From Mesoaciditoga sp. (lineage in GTDB: Bacteria; Thermotogota; Thermotogae; Mesoaciditogales; Mesoaciditogaceae): a stretch of 64,000 bases of DNA. A program made the position numbers and the translations under genes. The notes beneath the pieces were generated by a model. That model searched no databases, was not told the origin of the DNA, and worked only from the letters and a program-made list of their open reading frames with translations. The stretch's first letter is position 1. Every line of letters starts with the position of its first letter. Shown in pieces: positions 39,901 to 48,739 of this stretch. The stretch covers positions 1 to 64,000 of the forward strand of contig WGFY01000068.1 of the NCBI GenBank assembly GCA_015491995.1. The letters are read 5' to 3'.

Positions 39901-41077
39901 TGCTTTTCTTTCTTTCTTCAACATGCTCAACACTCCTATTTTCCAACCATTTCATAGTTGCGTAAATTGCTGATCCAATCGTAACGGCATCTTCTGGAAT
40001 TTCTGAAAGCATTACATCCACTTTTTGATCGCCAAATAAATACTGCGAAAACATCTCTCCTATCGGATGTATCAACACATCTTCAAGTACCGACATCTTT
40101 CCACCAACGAAGACCGTTTGAGGACCTACCACATGAACTGCGTTGATCAAAGCCGCACCGATCCATCTTGCGGCTCTTCTTACCAATGGAGCAACCAATT
40201 CTTTTCCCTTTTGAGTTTGAAGAAGTTTTGATATGTCTTTGATGTTCTTAACGTCTAAACCCTTTGCTCTCACATCTTCGATCAACAAATCCGCGCCTGC
40301 GATATCTTCAAGGTATTTGAACTTTCCGCGATCGTAAAAAAGATTATGTCCTATCTCCCCAACGTAATCGTATGTACCTTGATAAAGCTCGTCATCGATC
40401 ACAATTCCGGCTCCTATGCCTTCATTTGCAAGTACGTACATGAAATTCTTTGTTTGTTTTCCGCCGCCACACCACTTTTCGGCAAGAGCTCCAACGTTTG
40501 CATCGTTCTCTATCCAAATGGGCAACCCATATTTCTCTTTCACCATTTTTCCCAACGGTACATCTTTCCAACCCTCGAATTTTGGTGGTTGCCTTACGAT
40601 TCCCATTTGGGAATCTAATGGTCCAGGAATACCAATTCCAATGGCCCCAATTTCGATTCCGAGCTTTTTTGATTCCATCATCGTTCTATTTATACTTAAA
40701 AAGAGCTTGCTTAAAATATTTTTGAAACTTCTTTCTCCATAAAGCGTCCCTTTCTTTTTCAGTATTGGATTCATCTGAGCATCAATTAGTGTAGTTCTAA
40801 CTTTTTCTCTTCCAAGGTGCACTCCAATCGTGTACACGGCGCCTTTTCTCACGCGAAGGGGAGTGGGAGATTTTCCGACGCTACCGGTTGAGACACTCTC
40901 GGATTCTTCAACGATTTTCATTGATAGGAAATCTCTTATGATGTCTGAAACGGTCGTTTTCGTTAAACCCGTTATGCGCGAAAGTCCAACTCGTGAAATA
41001 CCTTCTTCTTTCAACAACAGGTGAAGTAATGTGATAGCGTTTTTGATTCGTGTATCCTCTGGTTTTAGCACTAACAT
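39893..41077 (-). CDS. ROK-family transcriptional regulator (NagC/XylR type)
   Basis: N-terminal HTH (GISRVGLSRITGLTKTTVSDIIRDF), ROK core GIGIPGPLDSQMG, WIENDANVGALAE. Confidence 0.9.
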   Translation of the reverse strand: MLVLKPEDTRIKNAITLLHLLLKEEGISRVGLSRITGLTKTTVSDIIRDFLSMKIVEESESVSTGSVGKSPTPLRVRKGAVYTIGVHLGREKVRTTLIDAQMNPILKKKGTLYGERSFKNILSKLFLSINRTMMESKKLGIEIGAIGIGIPGPLDSQMGIVRQPPKFEGWKDVPLGKMVKEKYGLPIWIENDANVGALAEKWCGGGKQTKNFMYVLANEGIGAGIVIDDELYQGTYDYVGEIGHNLFYDRGKFKYLEDIAGADLLIEDVRAKGLDVKNIKDISKLLQTQKGKELVAPLVRRAARWIGAALINAVHVVGPQTVFVGGKMSVLEDVLIHPIGEMFSQYLFGDQKVDVMLSEIPEDAVTIGSAIYATMKWLENRSVEHVEERKKSNA

Positions 41078-41117
41078 GCATTTCTCCTTTCAATCAATAA
41101 GGAAACTTTCTTTACTA

Positions 41118-41166
41118 ATTCTATTACCCTTAAATAAAAATGTCAAGTGGCAAAAATGACCATTTT
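41118..41166 (-). promoter_or_regulatory. Promoter and candidate operator of the ROK/alpha-mannosidase operon
   Basis: Minus strand TTGACA (41146-41141) - 17 nt - TAGAAT (41123-41118); palindrome AAAATG-AC-CATTTT at 41153-41166. Confidence 0.65.
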
Positions 41167-41332
41167 AGTCGATTACGATCACCGAAAACAGCTGAGTGAC
41201 AATTAAAGTGTTTTTTCTCTGGAAATCGAAGAGTTTTGGAATTCAATTATTCATCTTTTCGAAAACAGCACGAAAAATCAAAAATATATCATATATATGT
41301 AAAATGCATTAAAAATTTTTGGAGGTGTTTTT

Positions 41333-41659
41333 ATGAAGATCATGCTTGCAACGAATGAGCCATCACTTGAAAGTCAGGTAGCTGACAGATTTGCAAGAGC
41401 TCCTTACTTTGTGATATACGATACGAGCACAGAGAAGTTTGAAAGCGTTGAAAACGCTGTGGACATGGCTCATGGAATGGGACCAAAAGCCGTTCAAATA
41501 GCGATCGATAATGGAGCCGAGGTTTTGATATCCGCATTGCCAGGCGGAAACGCAATGGAGGCACTGAAAAGTGCCGGAATAAGTGCATATGACGGAAGAG
41601 GTTTTAAAGTTTCCGAAGCCGTTGAAAAGTTCAAGAATGGAGAATTGAAAAAAGCATGA
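41333..41659 (+). CDS. NifX/NifB-like dinitrogenase iron-molybdenum cofactor family protein (ORP-like)
   Basis: ADRFARAPYFVIYDT, NGAEVLISALPGGNAMEALKSAGISAYDG. Confidence 0.85.
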   Translation: MKIMLATNEPSLESQVADRFARAPYFVIYDTSTEKFESVENAVDMAHGMGPKAVQIAIDNGAEVLISALPGGNAMEALKSAGISAYDGRGFKVSEAVEKFKNGELKKA

Positions 41660-42510
41660 AAATTGCCGTACTTTCAGGGAAAGGCGGGACCGGAAAGACC
41701 ACTGTAGCGACTAATTTGGCTTATTCGTTGCATCGAGATGGGAAAAAGATTCAGCTCCTTGACACAGATGCGGAAGAACCAAACTCCCACATCTTTTTTG
41801 ATGTGAATTACACAAGCGAGGAATCCGTCAACATTTTAATTCCAAAAATCAACAGAAATGTCTGTACTCATTGTGGAAAGTGTGCACAGGCTTGCGAATT
41901 CTCGGCAATAAGCGTTTCGCCAAAACATATCATGGTTTTTGAGTACTTGTGTCATGGCTGTGGTGTTTGCTCCATGGTGTGCCCCGTAAATGCCATTTCT
42001 GAAGAGCCAAAAGAAATAGGAAAAGTAAGATTAGGTCGTACAAAAGAAGGAATATCATTTGGCGAGGGTGTCTTGAACGTTGGTGAACCATCTCCTGTCA
42101 GGGTTATAAGGCAATTGAAAAAACATATCGATCAAAATGCCGAGGTTGTCGTCCTTGACTCACCACCAGGAACTTCGTGCCCTGTGGTGGAAACGTTACA
42201 AGATGTTGATTTCGCTGTGCTCGTTACCGAACCCACACCATTTGGGTTGCATGATCTCAAGTTGTCCGTAAAAGCCATTAGCGACTTGAACATTCCAATG
42301 GGAGTTGTGCTGAACAGATATGATGGCTCTTACGTCAAGGTTGAAAAGTATCTCAAAGAAGAAAATATTCCTTTGATGATGAAAATACCTTACGATGTGG
42401 ATATCGCACGAAGCTATTCGAATGGTAAGCTTTTCTCTGAGGTCAAAAGCGAATACGTTGCGAAATTCAACCATCTTTTCCAAAAAATCGAGGCGATGTC
42501 CAAATGTTAA
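41656..42510 (+). CDS. MinD/ParA-superfamily ATPase with inserted 2x[4Fe-4S] ferredoxin domain (paralog 1)
   Basis: SGKGGTGKTTVATNLA; CTHCGKCAQACEF and CHGCGVCSMVCPVNA. Confidence 0.92.
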   Translation: MKIAVLSGKGGTGKTTVATNLAYSLHRDGKKIQLLDTDAEEPNSHIFFDVNYTSEESVNILIPKINRNVCTHCGKCAQACEFSAISVSPKHIMVFEYLCHGCGVCSMVCPVNAISEEPKEIGKVRLGRTKEGISFGEGVLNVGEPSPVRVIRQLKKHIDQNAEVVVLDSPPGTSCPVVETLQDVDFAVLVTEPTPFGLHDLKLSVKAISDLNIPMGVVLNRYDGSYVKVEKYLKEENIPLMMKIPYDVDIARSYSNGKLFSEVKSEYVAKFNHLFQKIEAMSKC

Positions 42511-43379
42511 AACAGATAGCCGTTGTCAGTGGAAAAGGCGGAACCGGCAAAACAACGTTATCGGCATCTTTTTCATACCTTGCCCAAGAGCATGTAATGG
42601 CCGATTGTGATGTTGACGCCCCGAACTTGCATATAATTTTGAAGCCGGAAGTGAGGGAAACCCACGAATACATTGGCTCTAAAAAGGCCGTTTTAGACCA
42701 ATCAAAATGCGTGAAATGCGGTATGTGTCAAGAAGCTTGCAGATTTGAAGCCATAGGATTCGACGGGGATCGTTATTTTGTAAGAGAATACGCGTGCGAA
42801 GGATGCAACGCGTGTGTGATGAAATGTCCAACAGGGGCATTGAGCCTTATGGATGCTCTGAGTGGAGAGTACTATTCATCTGAAACTGAAAAAGGCCCAA
42901 TGGCCCACGCGCTTTTAAGACCTGGTGAGGAATCAACAGGTGGGCTCATCGCGGAAGTCAGAAAAGAGGCTGTTAGTGCGGCTCACGAAAAGGACTATCA
43001 TCTCATAGTGATAGACGGTGCCCCGGGCATTGGGTGTCCGGCCACATCTTCGGTAACATCGACAAGCTATGTCATAATCGTATCTGAACCAACTATGAGT
43101 GGCTTACACGATCTTAAACGCATAGTTCAAACGGTTGAACATTTCAAAATACCTATGGGAATAGTCATAAACAAATACGATATGAACGAATCTCAAAGCG
43201 ACGAAATAAAAAGGTATTGTGAAGAGAAATCGTTGGAAATATTGGGAGAAATACCATACGATGTAACCGTCAAGAGCGCAACGGAAGAGGCAAAGCCTGT
43301 CGTGACTTTCGACAGCCCAGCTTCAAGCGAAATACAGAAAATATGGAACAAGGTTGAAAACAAAGTGATGAAGAGGTGA
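42504..43379 (+). CDS. MinD/ParA-superfamily ATPase with inserted 2x[4Fe-4S] ferredoxin domain (paralog 2)
   Basis: SGKGGTGKTTLSASFS; CVKCGMCQEACRF and CEGCNACVMKCPTGA. Confidence 0.92.
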   Translation: MLKQIAVVSGKGGTGKTTLSASFSYLAQEHVMADCDVDAPNLHIILKPEVRETHEYIGSKKAVLDQSKCVKCGMCQEACRFEAIGFDGDRYFVREYACEGCNACVMKCPTGALSLMDALSGEYYSSETEKGPMAHALLRPGEESTGGLIAEVRKEAVSAAHEKDYHLIVIDGAPGIGCPATSSVTSTSYVIIVSEPTMSGLHDLKRIVQTVEHFKIPMGIVINKYDMNESQSDEIKRYCEEKSLEILGEIPYDVTVKSATEEAKPVVTFDSPASSEIQKIWNKVENKVMKR

Positions 43380-43385
43380 TGTAAA

Positions 43386-43703
43386 ATGCCATGGGTTAAA
43401 GAAGATCAGTGTAAAGGTTGTGGCATATGCGTGAACGTATGTCCTGTAAATGGGGCCATAAAGATGGTCAACGGTAAGGCACAGATAAACAACGCCATAT
43501 GCACGCGGTGCGGGAAATGTATGGAAGCGTGTCCAACCAATGCCATAAGACCGAATTCCGAAAACCCTGCCATGCGCGGAGTAGGACGTGGAGGAGGATC
43601 CGGCATGGGTCGTGGTATGGGTAATGGAACGGGTCGTGGTCAAGGCCGTGGTATGGGCGGCGGCCAGGGTCGTGGCATGGGTCGTGGCCGATCAGGTTTC
43701 TGA
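43386..43703 (+). CDS. 2x[4Fe-4S] ferredoxin with Gly/Arg/Met-rich C-terminal tail
   Basis: CKGCGICVNVCPVNG, CTRCGKCMEACPTNA then GRGGGSGMGRGMGNGTGRGQGRGMGGGQGRGMGRGRSGF. Confidence 0.9.
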   Translation: MPWVKEDQCKGCGICVNVCPVNGAIKMVNGKAQINNAICTRCGKCMEACPTNAIRPNSENPAMRGVGRGGGSGMGRGMGNGTGRGQGRGMGGGQGRGMGRGRSGF

Positions 43704-43705
43704 TC

Positions 43706-44644
43706 ATGATCTACAAGCACGTTTACGGTCCCGTTCCTTCAAGAAGATTAGGCAGGTCTTTGGGGGTAAGTCCTATACCATCGAAAACTTGTAATTATTC
43801 GTGTGTTTACTGCCAACTTGGAAGAACCGATCGAATGACAAACATAAGAGAAGATTTCTTTGCCCCACAAGAATTGTTAAGCGAGATAACGAATGCGGTA
43901 AAAGAGAATACAAGCGGGATTGATTACGTAACTTTTGTCGGTGAAGGAGAGCCGACATTGTGCAAATCACTGGGGTATTTGATCGATGAGACCAAGATGA
44001 GAACACATTTGCCCGTTGCCGTTATAACCAACGGTTCCTTGCTTTGCAAATCATCTGTTGGAGAAGATCTGGTGAACGCGGATATTGTACTCCCTTCTCT
44101 TGATGCTGGAGACGAAGAGACTTTTTTGAAGATCAACAGACCTCATAAAGCGATCGAATTCAAAGCGATGGTAAACGGATTGAAGGAATTTTCTAAGATA
44201 AGGCACGGAGAGCTTTGGATTGAAGTCATGATCGTAAAAGGCCTTAACGATTCGGAAAAAGAGCTTGAAGAGATGTTTAATATTCTTCAAGAAGTGAAAC
44301 CAGATCGTGTTTACGTGAACGTTCCCATTCGGCCACCGGCCGAAAGTTGGGTTGAGATTCCAGATGAAGATTCAATTGCCAAGGCTCATGAAATTTTGCA
44401 CAGCTACATCATCGATAAATATGAAGAAGGGGATTTTCACATAGACGATCCTTCTCAGCTTTACGACGAAATTTTGAAAATATGTGAACGTCATCCGATG
44501 AGAGAAGAACAGATAAGAAAATTGGCAAATGAGTTTGGAGTATCTTCAGATGAAATCGTTTCCAATGTTGGAAATAACACGGAGGTCAAAGTCGTTCAAT
44601 ATCACGAGAAACGTTTTTTCGTTGTAAAACCAAAAAGAATTTGA
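43706..44644 (+). CDS. Radical SAM protein (COG0731-like)
   Basis: GPVPSRRLGRSLGVSPIPSKTCNYSCVYCQLG; VTFVGEGEPTL. Confidence 0.88.
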   Translation: MIYKHVYGPVPSRRLGRSLGVSPIPSKTCNYSCVYCQLGRTDRMTNIREDFFAPQELLSEITNAVKENTSGIDYVTFVGEGEPTLCKSLGYLIDETKMRTHLPVAVITNGSLLCKSSVGEDLVNADIVLPSLDAGDEETFLKINRPHKAIEFKAMVNGLKEFSKIRHGELWIEVMIVKGLNDSEKELEEMFNILQEVKPDRVYVNVPIRPPAESWVEIPDEDSIAKAHEILHSYIIDKYEEGDFHIDDPSQLYDEILKICERHPMREEQIRKLANEFGVSSDEIVSNVGNNTEVKVVQYHEKRFFVVKPKRI

Positions 44645-44654
44645 TCAAAAATCG

Positions 44655-44687
44655 AAGTGCGGACGCGTTAAGCCTCCGCACTTTTGT
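44655..44687. terminator. Intrinsic terminator between radical SAM and MIF-like genes
   Basis: AAGTGCGGA - 11 nt - TCCGCACTT followed by TTGTTTT. Confidence 0.8.
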
Positions 44688-44701
44688 TTTAATCACAAAG
44701 T

Positions 44702-45034
44702 TTAAAATGTCGTCTTGTTCCATCCCCACATCGTTCCTTTTGCATTTGTGAAGTTTATGTAAATCCTGTCGGGGCTCAATCTCAAACGTTTTTCAAGAAA
44801 TTCACAAATGGCTTTTGAAAGTCTTATCGTTTCTGATTCTGAAAGTCCGATGCTTCTCAAATCGACAAACGCGCATGGTTCTTCACTTCCACCAAAGGTC
44901 ATCTTTTTTTCTTCCAAAGAAACCATAACGTATTTTTCGGGTTTTGCAAGTTCTTTTGCGATGAAAGACGATAATTCCTTGATCAGTGAAGAAGTATCGA
45001 CTTTTATGTTCGTCTGAATACTCAAATACGGCAT
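44702..45034 (-). CDS. MIF/phenylpyruvate tautomerase family protein
   Basis: MPYLSIQTN (Pro1), MTFGGSEEPCAFVDLRSIG, RLRLSPDRIYINFTN. Confidence 0.9.
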   Translation of the reverse strand: MPYLSIQTNIKVDTSSLIKELSSFIAKELAKPEKYVMVSLEEKKMTFGGSEEPCAFVDLRSIGLSESETIRLSKAICEFLEKRLRLSPDRIYINFTNAKGTMWGWNKTTF

Positions 45035-45076
45035 ATCTTACACCTCCATTTTGAATTCCACTTACCGCTTTAAAGT

Positions 45077-45103
45077 ATACCAAAAAAGATCCTTTTGTGG
45101 TAT
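45077..45103 (+). promoter_or_regulatory. Inverted repeat overlapping a -10-like element upstream of the 83-aa ORF
   Basis: ATACCA (45077-45082) / TGGTAT (45098-45103); TATGAT at 45101. Confidence 0.35.
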
Positions 45104-45131
45104 GATCATTCAGAAATAAGGAGGGAACAAC

Positions 45132-45383
45132 ATGGAAGAAAAAGAAGAATATCTCGAAAAATATGTTAATGCAATTAAAACTGCAATCGAAGAAGCCCCT
45201 CTAAGAAAAGATGATTCCGTGTACATTTCTGATTTATGGGTCATAACATCTTTGCCAATCGATCTTATAATAGAATGCGTGAAGTCTAAGAAGTTTGAAA
45301 TTCCATCTCGTGTAAAAAGAATTACAAACAAGGGAAAAGTTGTGGTCAAGAATCCACGCTATTTTTTACAGGAAGATGTCTGA
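45132..45383 (+). CDS. Hypothetical protein, 83 aa
   Basis: ATG preceded by AAGGAGGG; coding-like composition. Confidence 0.75.
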   Translation: MEEKEEYLEKYVNAIKTAIEEAPLRKDDSVYISDLWVITSLPIDLIIECVKSKKFEIPSRVKRITNKGKVVVKNPRYFLQEDV

Positions 45384-45387
45384 TCGA

Positions 45388-45657
45388 TCACTCGTCTTCT
45401 TTTTTTCTCATTTTTTTTACTCTTTTCTTCCCAGCTCTCGTGATAAAAAACGAAAATGCCACCAAACCTATGATGATGGCCCCAACGACAAGCATTTTGG
45501 TCATGTTAGTAGAAAGTGATTCCATTCCTATTTTGAATTCAGAATAAACAAGCAACATGATTAGCAACCAAATTGCGACTTGGGCAAGCATCAGTGAAAT
45601 CAAGTAAATAGAATCGGCTTGAACCGATAGACCTTTTTCATCTTTCAAACGAGTCAC
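45388..45657 (-). CDS. Small 2-TM membrane protein, unknown function
   Basis: Two hydrophobic helices and a basic C-terminal tail; 4-bp overlap with the endonuclease V gene. Confidence 0.65.
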   Translation of the reverse strand: MTRLKDEKGLSVQADSIYLISLMLAQVAIWLLIMLLVYSEFKIGMESLSTNMTKMLVVGAIIIGLVAFSFFITRAGKKRVKKMRKKEDE

Positions 45658-46298
45658 ACCTCTTTCTTCAATTTTTTGCTGTAGAAGTCCGCTAAACGAG
45701 TTGGTTCCGGTAATTTATATCCGTTGCACGTTTTCAAAGTGTACTCAACGCAATCCGATAAATTCACGAAGCTTCCTGGTGATACGAAAAGTGGCTTGAT
45801 TCCGTCTTTTGTTCTCAAAACCACACCTATTTTTTCATTCCCATTGCAGATATATTCAAAATCCCCACGTTTTTCCGATGGCATTTTGTATCTTCCAAAG
45901 AGATGAGATTTTGCAACTCCTATTGAAGGCTTATCAAATGTCAAAGCCATGTGAGCGGCCAAGCCCAACTTGCGCGGATGCGCTATTCCTTGACCATCAA
46001 AGAACAGCAGATCCGGAACGCTTTCCAGCATAGCATAAACTTTCTTTATCGCTGGACCTTCTCTAAAGCTCAATAGACCCGGAATGTATGGAATGTCTAC
46101 TTTTGAAGTGATCCATTTCATTTCAATTAGATCGAGTTCAGGGTACTTCAACACCACACCAACCGCCAAAGCGATTCCTTTACTCGGAAAAGAAAGATCG
46201 AATCCAGCGACAAGCTTTGGAATATCTCTCATTTTTTTTAGAACAACTTTTGATGAAAGTTCCCTTTGGAGTTTTATCAAATTAGACATGTTAACCAT
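45654..46298 (-). CDS. nfi: Endonuclease V
   Basis: VAGFDLSFPSKGIALAVGVVL, LLFFDGQGIAHPRKLGLAAHMALTFDKPSIGVAKS. Confidence 0.93.
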   Translation of the reverse strand: MVNMSNLIKLQRELSSKVVLKKMRDIPKLVAGFDLSFPSKGIALAVGVVLKYPELDLIEMKWITSKVDIPYIPGLLSFREGPAIKKVYAMLESVPDLLFFDGQGIAHPRKLGLAAHMALTFDKPSIGVAKSHLFGRYKMPSEKRGDFEYICNGNEKIGVVLRTKDGIKPLFVSPGSFVNLSDCVEYTLKTCNGYKLPEPTRLADFYSKKLKKEV

Positions 46299-46924
46299 CA
46301 GTATATTTTACTTACCGCCCATCTTAAATGTTTGTAAGGCTGACCCGTAGCTGAAGAGATGACTCTCATCACTATGACATCACGTTTTTCGCTTTTGCCA
46401 TCTTCAAAAGTGAGTTCGGTTTCTAATTTGTAAGCCGCAAATTGAGGGATACCCTCTCTTACCGAAAGCATCGTCTGTACAGTTGATTTGTTGTAATTGA
46501 GCAAACGCGAATTCAGTTGGTCAGCGTTGATGCTTTTATCAACATATCCTGTTTTTTTCAAAAATGCCAAAGAAGTTGAATTGACGAAGACGTAGTTTTG
46601 GAACACTTTTATCAAATCTTCTTTGTTCAGCTTCACTTTTTTCAACACCTTCACCGATTTTACTTTTCTGTCCAAGTACGTTTTCCAAAACAGCTTAGAA
46701 ATATCCTGTTGAGAGATGTTTTGGGATATTATTTCATATGTACCGGCTGTAATAAGAGCGTTGGTGTATATTGGATCCAGATGATCCATGTTGGCATTAG
46801 GACCATTTGTTATCACTCCGATCACTACTTTGTCCATGTTATCTCCTAACGAAAATACCAACCACATTCCCACAGCTATTGCCACAAGCACTATGAATAT
46901 CTTGAGCTCCGTAGAGATTTTCAA
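46298..46924 (-). CDS. Hypothetical membrane-anchored protein
   Basis: Single N-terminal TM (IFIVLVAIAVGMWLVF), translationally coupled in the operon. Confidence 0.7.
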   Translation of the reverse strand: MKISTELKIFIVLVAIAVGMWLVFSLGDNMDKVVIGVITNGPNANMDHLDPIYTNALITAGTYEIISQNISQQDISKLFWKTYLDRKVKSVKVLKKVKLNKEDLIKVFQNYVFVNSTSLAFLKKTGYVDKSINADQLNSRLLNYNKSTVQTMLSVREGIPQFAAYKLETELTFEDGKSEKRDVIVMRVISSATGQPYKHLRWAVSKIY

Positions 46925-48738
46925 CTTTTGTCCTCCTTTCCAAGGCTTAAAATAGATAGAAATACGCTTTTAGGGATAACTACGTTGCCAAGCATTCGCA
47001 TTTTTTTCTTCCCTTCCTTTTGCTTTTTTAAGAGTTTCATCTTTCTTGTAACATCTCCACCATAGCATTTGGCAAGAACATCTTTTCTGTAAGCTCTAAC
47101 TGTTGCTCGCGCAATTATTCTACCACGTGTGGTGGCTTGAATCGGAACTTCAAATTGCTGTCGAGGCATCTTTTCGGCTATACTTTCAACAAGCGCTTTG
47201 GCTATCCTGTAAGCTTTTTCCTCATGGATCAAAGTACTTAGCGCTTTAACAGGCTCTTTGTTTATGAGTACGCCAATTTTCACAAGCTTTGAGGCCCTGT
47301 AATTTGAAGTTTCGTAATCCATAGACGCATACCCATGACTGATCGCTTTGATCCTATCAAAAAAATCGAATATCATCTCAGCCAGTGGCATTTTAAAGTT
47401 GAGGGCAATTCTGTTTTTCCCAGCATTTTCTGTTGAAACGAATTCACCACGCTTTTCGCTTTGAATGAATCCCACGATTGCTCCCATTGTCTCAACAGGA
47501 GTGATTATGCTCAGATCCACGTATGGCTCCTTTATCTTGATGTACTCTCCTTCTTTTGGCATTCTCGATGGATCCGTGTTCTTCACAACCGTCCCATCAT
47601 TCATCACAACTTCGTAAACGACGTTTGGAGCTGTTGCAATAACATCCAATCCAAATTCTCTTTCCAGCCTTTCAATGACTATTTCCATGTGTAAAAGTCC
47701 CAAAAAACCACATCTGAATCCGAACCCTAAAGCGGAAAAATTATCTGGCTCGAAAGTAAAGGCCGCATCGTTCAATTTAAAACGTTCGAGGCCTTTTCTA
47801 AGCTCTTCGTAATCTTTTGGATCCGAAGGATACAATCCAGAGTAAACAACTGGTTTTACCTCTTTGTATCCGGGTAAGGGGGTACTCGCCGGATCGTTTG
47901 CCAAAGTTATCGTATCACCTATGCGTGCCTGATCTGCGCCTCTCATAGAAGCCGCGATGTATCCTACTTCACCAGCTGAAAGTGTTTCCACAGGAGACAT
48001 ATAAGGCGAAAAAATTCCAACTTCCATGACTTCATGAGTTTCTTTGGTGGACATCATTTGAATCACATCGTGGGTAGAAACTCTCCCTTCAAACACCCTC
48101 ACATGGGCTACCACTCCCTTGTATGAATCGTAATTCGCATCGAACACGAGTGCCCTTAGCCTATCATCGGACCTTCCCAATGGCGCAGGAATTCGTTTCA
48201 CCACTTCTTTCATAAGTTCTGGCACACCTTCGCCCGTTTTTGCGCTTATGAGTAGCGTTTCATCCGACTTTATTCCTAACGTGTCGTAAAGCTCCTGACG
48301 AGTTTCTTCGATGTTTGCATTTGGCATATCTATTTTGTTTATGGCAGGCACGATTTCAAGATCGTTTTCTATGGCAAGATAAGCATTCGCAACGGTTTGA
48401 GCTTCAACACCTTGAGTGGCATCTACAAGCAAAATAGCTCCTTCACATGCCGCCAGGCTTCTTGAAACTTCATAGGAAAAATCCACATGCCCAGGTGTGT
48501 CGATGATGTTGATTTCGTACGTTTGTCCATCATCTGCCTTGTACATGATCTTGACAGGTTGGGCTTTTATGGTAATACCTCTTTCTTGTTCTATATCCAT
48601 CGTATCAAGATACTGGGCATGCATTTTCCTTGCTTCCACACTGTGAGTAAGTTCTAATATTCTATCTGCCAATGTGGATTTTCCATGATCTATATGTGCG
48701 ATGATCGATATGTTTCTTATCAATGATTTACCGTACAT
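46921..48738 (-). CDS. lepA: Elongation factor 4 (LepA)
   Basis: IAHIDHGKSTLADRILE, DTPGHVDFSYEVSRSLAACEGA, C-terminal YGGDVTRKMKLLKKQKEGKKKMRM. Confidence 0.98.
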   Translation of the reverse strand: MYGKSLIRNISIIAHIDHGKSTLADRILELTHSVEARKMHAQYLDTMDIEQERGITIKAQPVKIMYKADDGQTYEINIIDTPGHVDFSYEVSRSLAACEGAILLVDATQGVEAQTVANAYLAIENDLEIVPAINKIDMPNANIEETRQELYDTLGIKSDETLLISAKTGEGVPELMKEVVKRIPAPLGRSDDRLRALVFDANYDSYKGVVAHVRVFEGRVSTHDVIQMMSTKETHEVMEVGIFSPYMSPVETLSAGEVGYIAASMRGADQARIGDTITLANDPASTPLPGYKEVKPVVYSGLYPSDPKDYEELRKGLERFKLNDAAFTFEPDNFSALGFGFRCGFLGLLHMEIVIERLEREFGLDVIATAPNVVYEVVMNDGTVVKNTDPSRMPKEGEYIKIKEPYVDLSIITPVETMGAIVGFIQSEKRGEFVSTENAGKNRIALNFKMPLAEMIFDFFDRIKAISHGYASMDYETSNYRASKLVKIGVLINKEPVKALSTLIHEEKAYRIAKALVESIAEKMPRQQFEVPIQATTRGRIIARATVRAYRKDVLAKCYGGDVTRKMKLLKKQKEGKKKMRMLGNVVIPKSVFLSILSLGKEDKS

Positions 48739-48739
48739 C

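Noticed and set aside
43575-43700. Non-coding tandem repeat or CRISPR-like array
   Set aside because: The repeats are the in-frame codons of the ferredoxin Gly/Arg tail; there are no spacers.
43588-43794. 68-aa ORF overlapping the ferredoxin tail
   Set aside because: Alternate frame of the low-complexity GR-rich tail; overlaps the radical SAM start.
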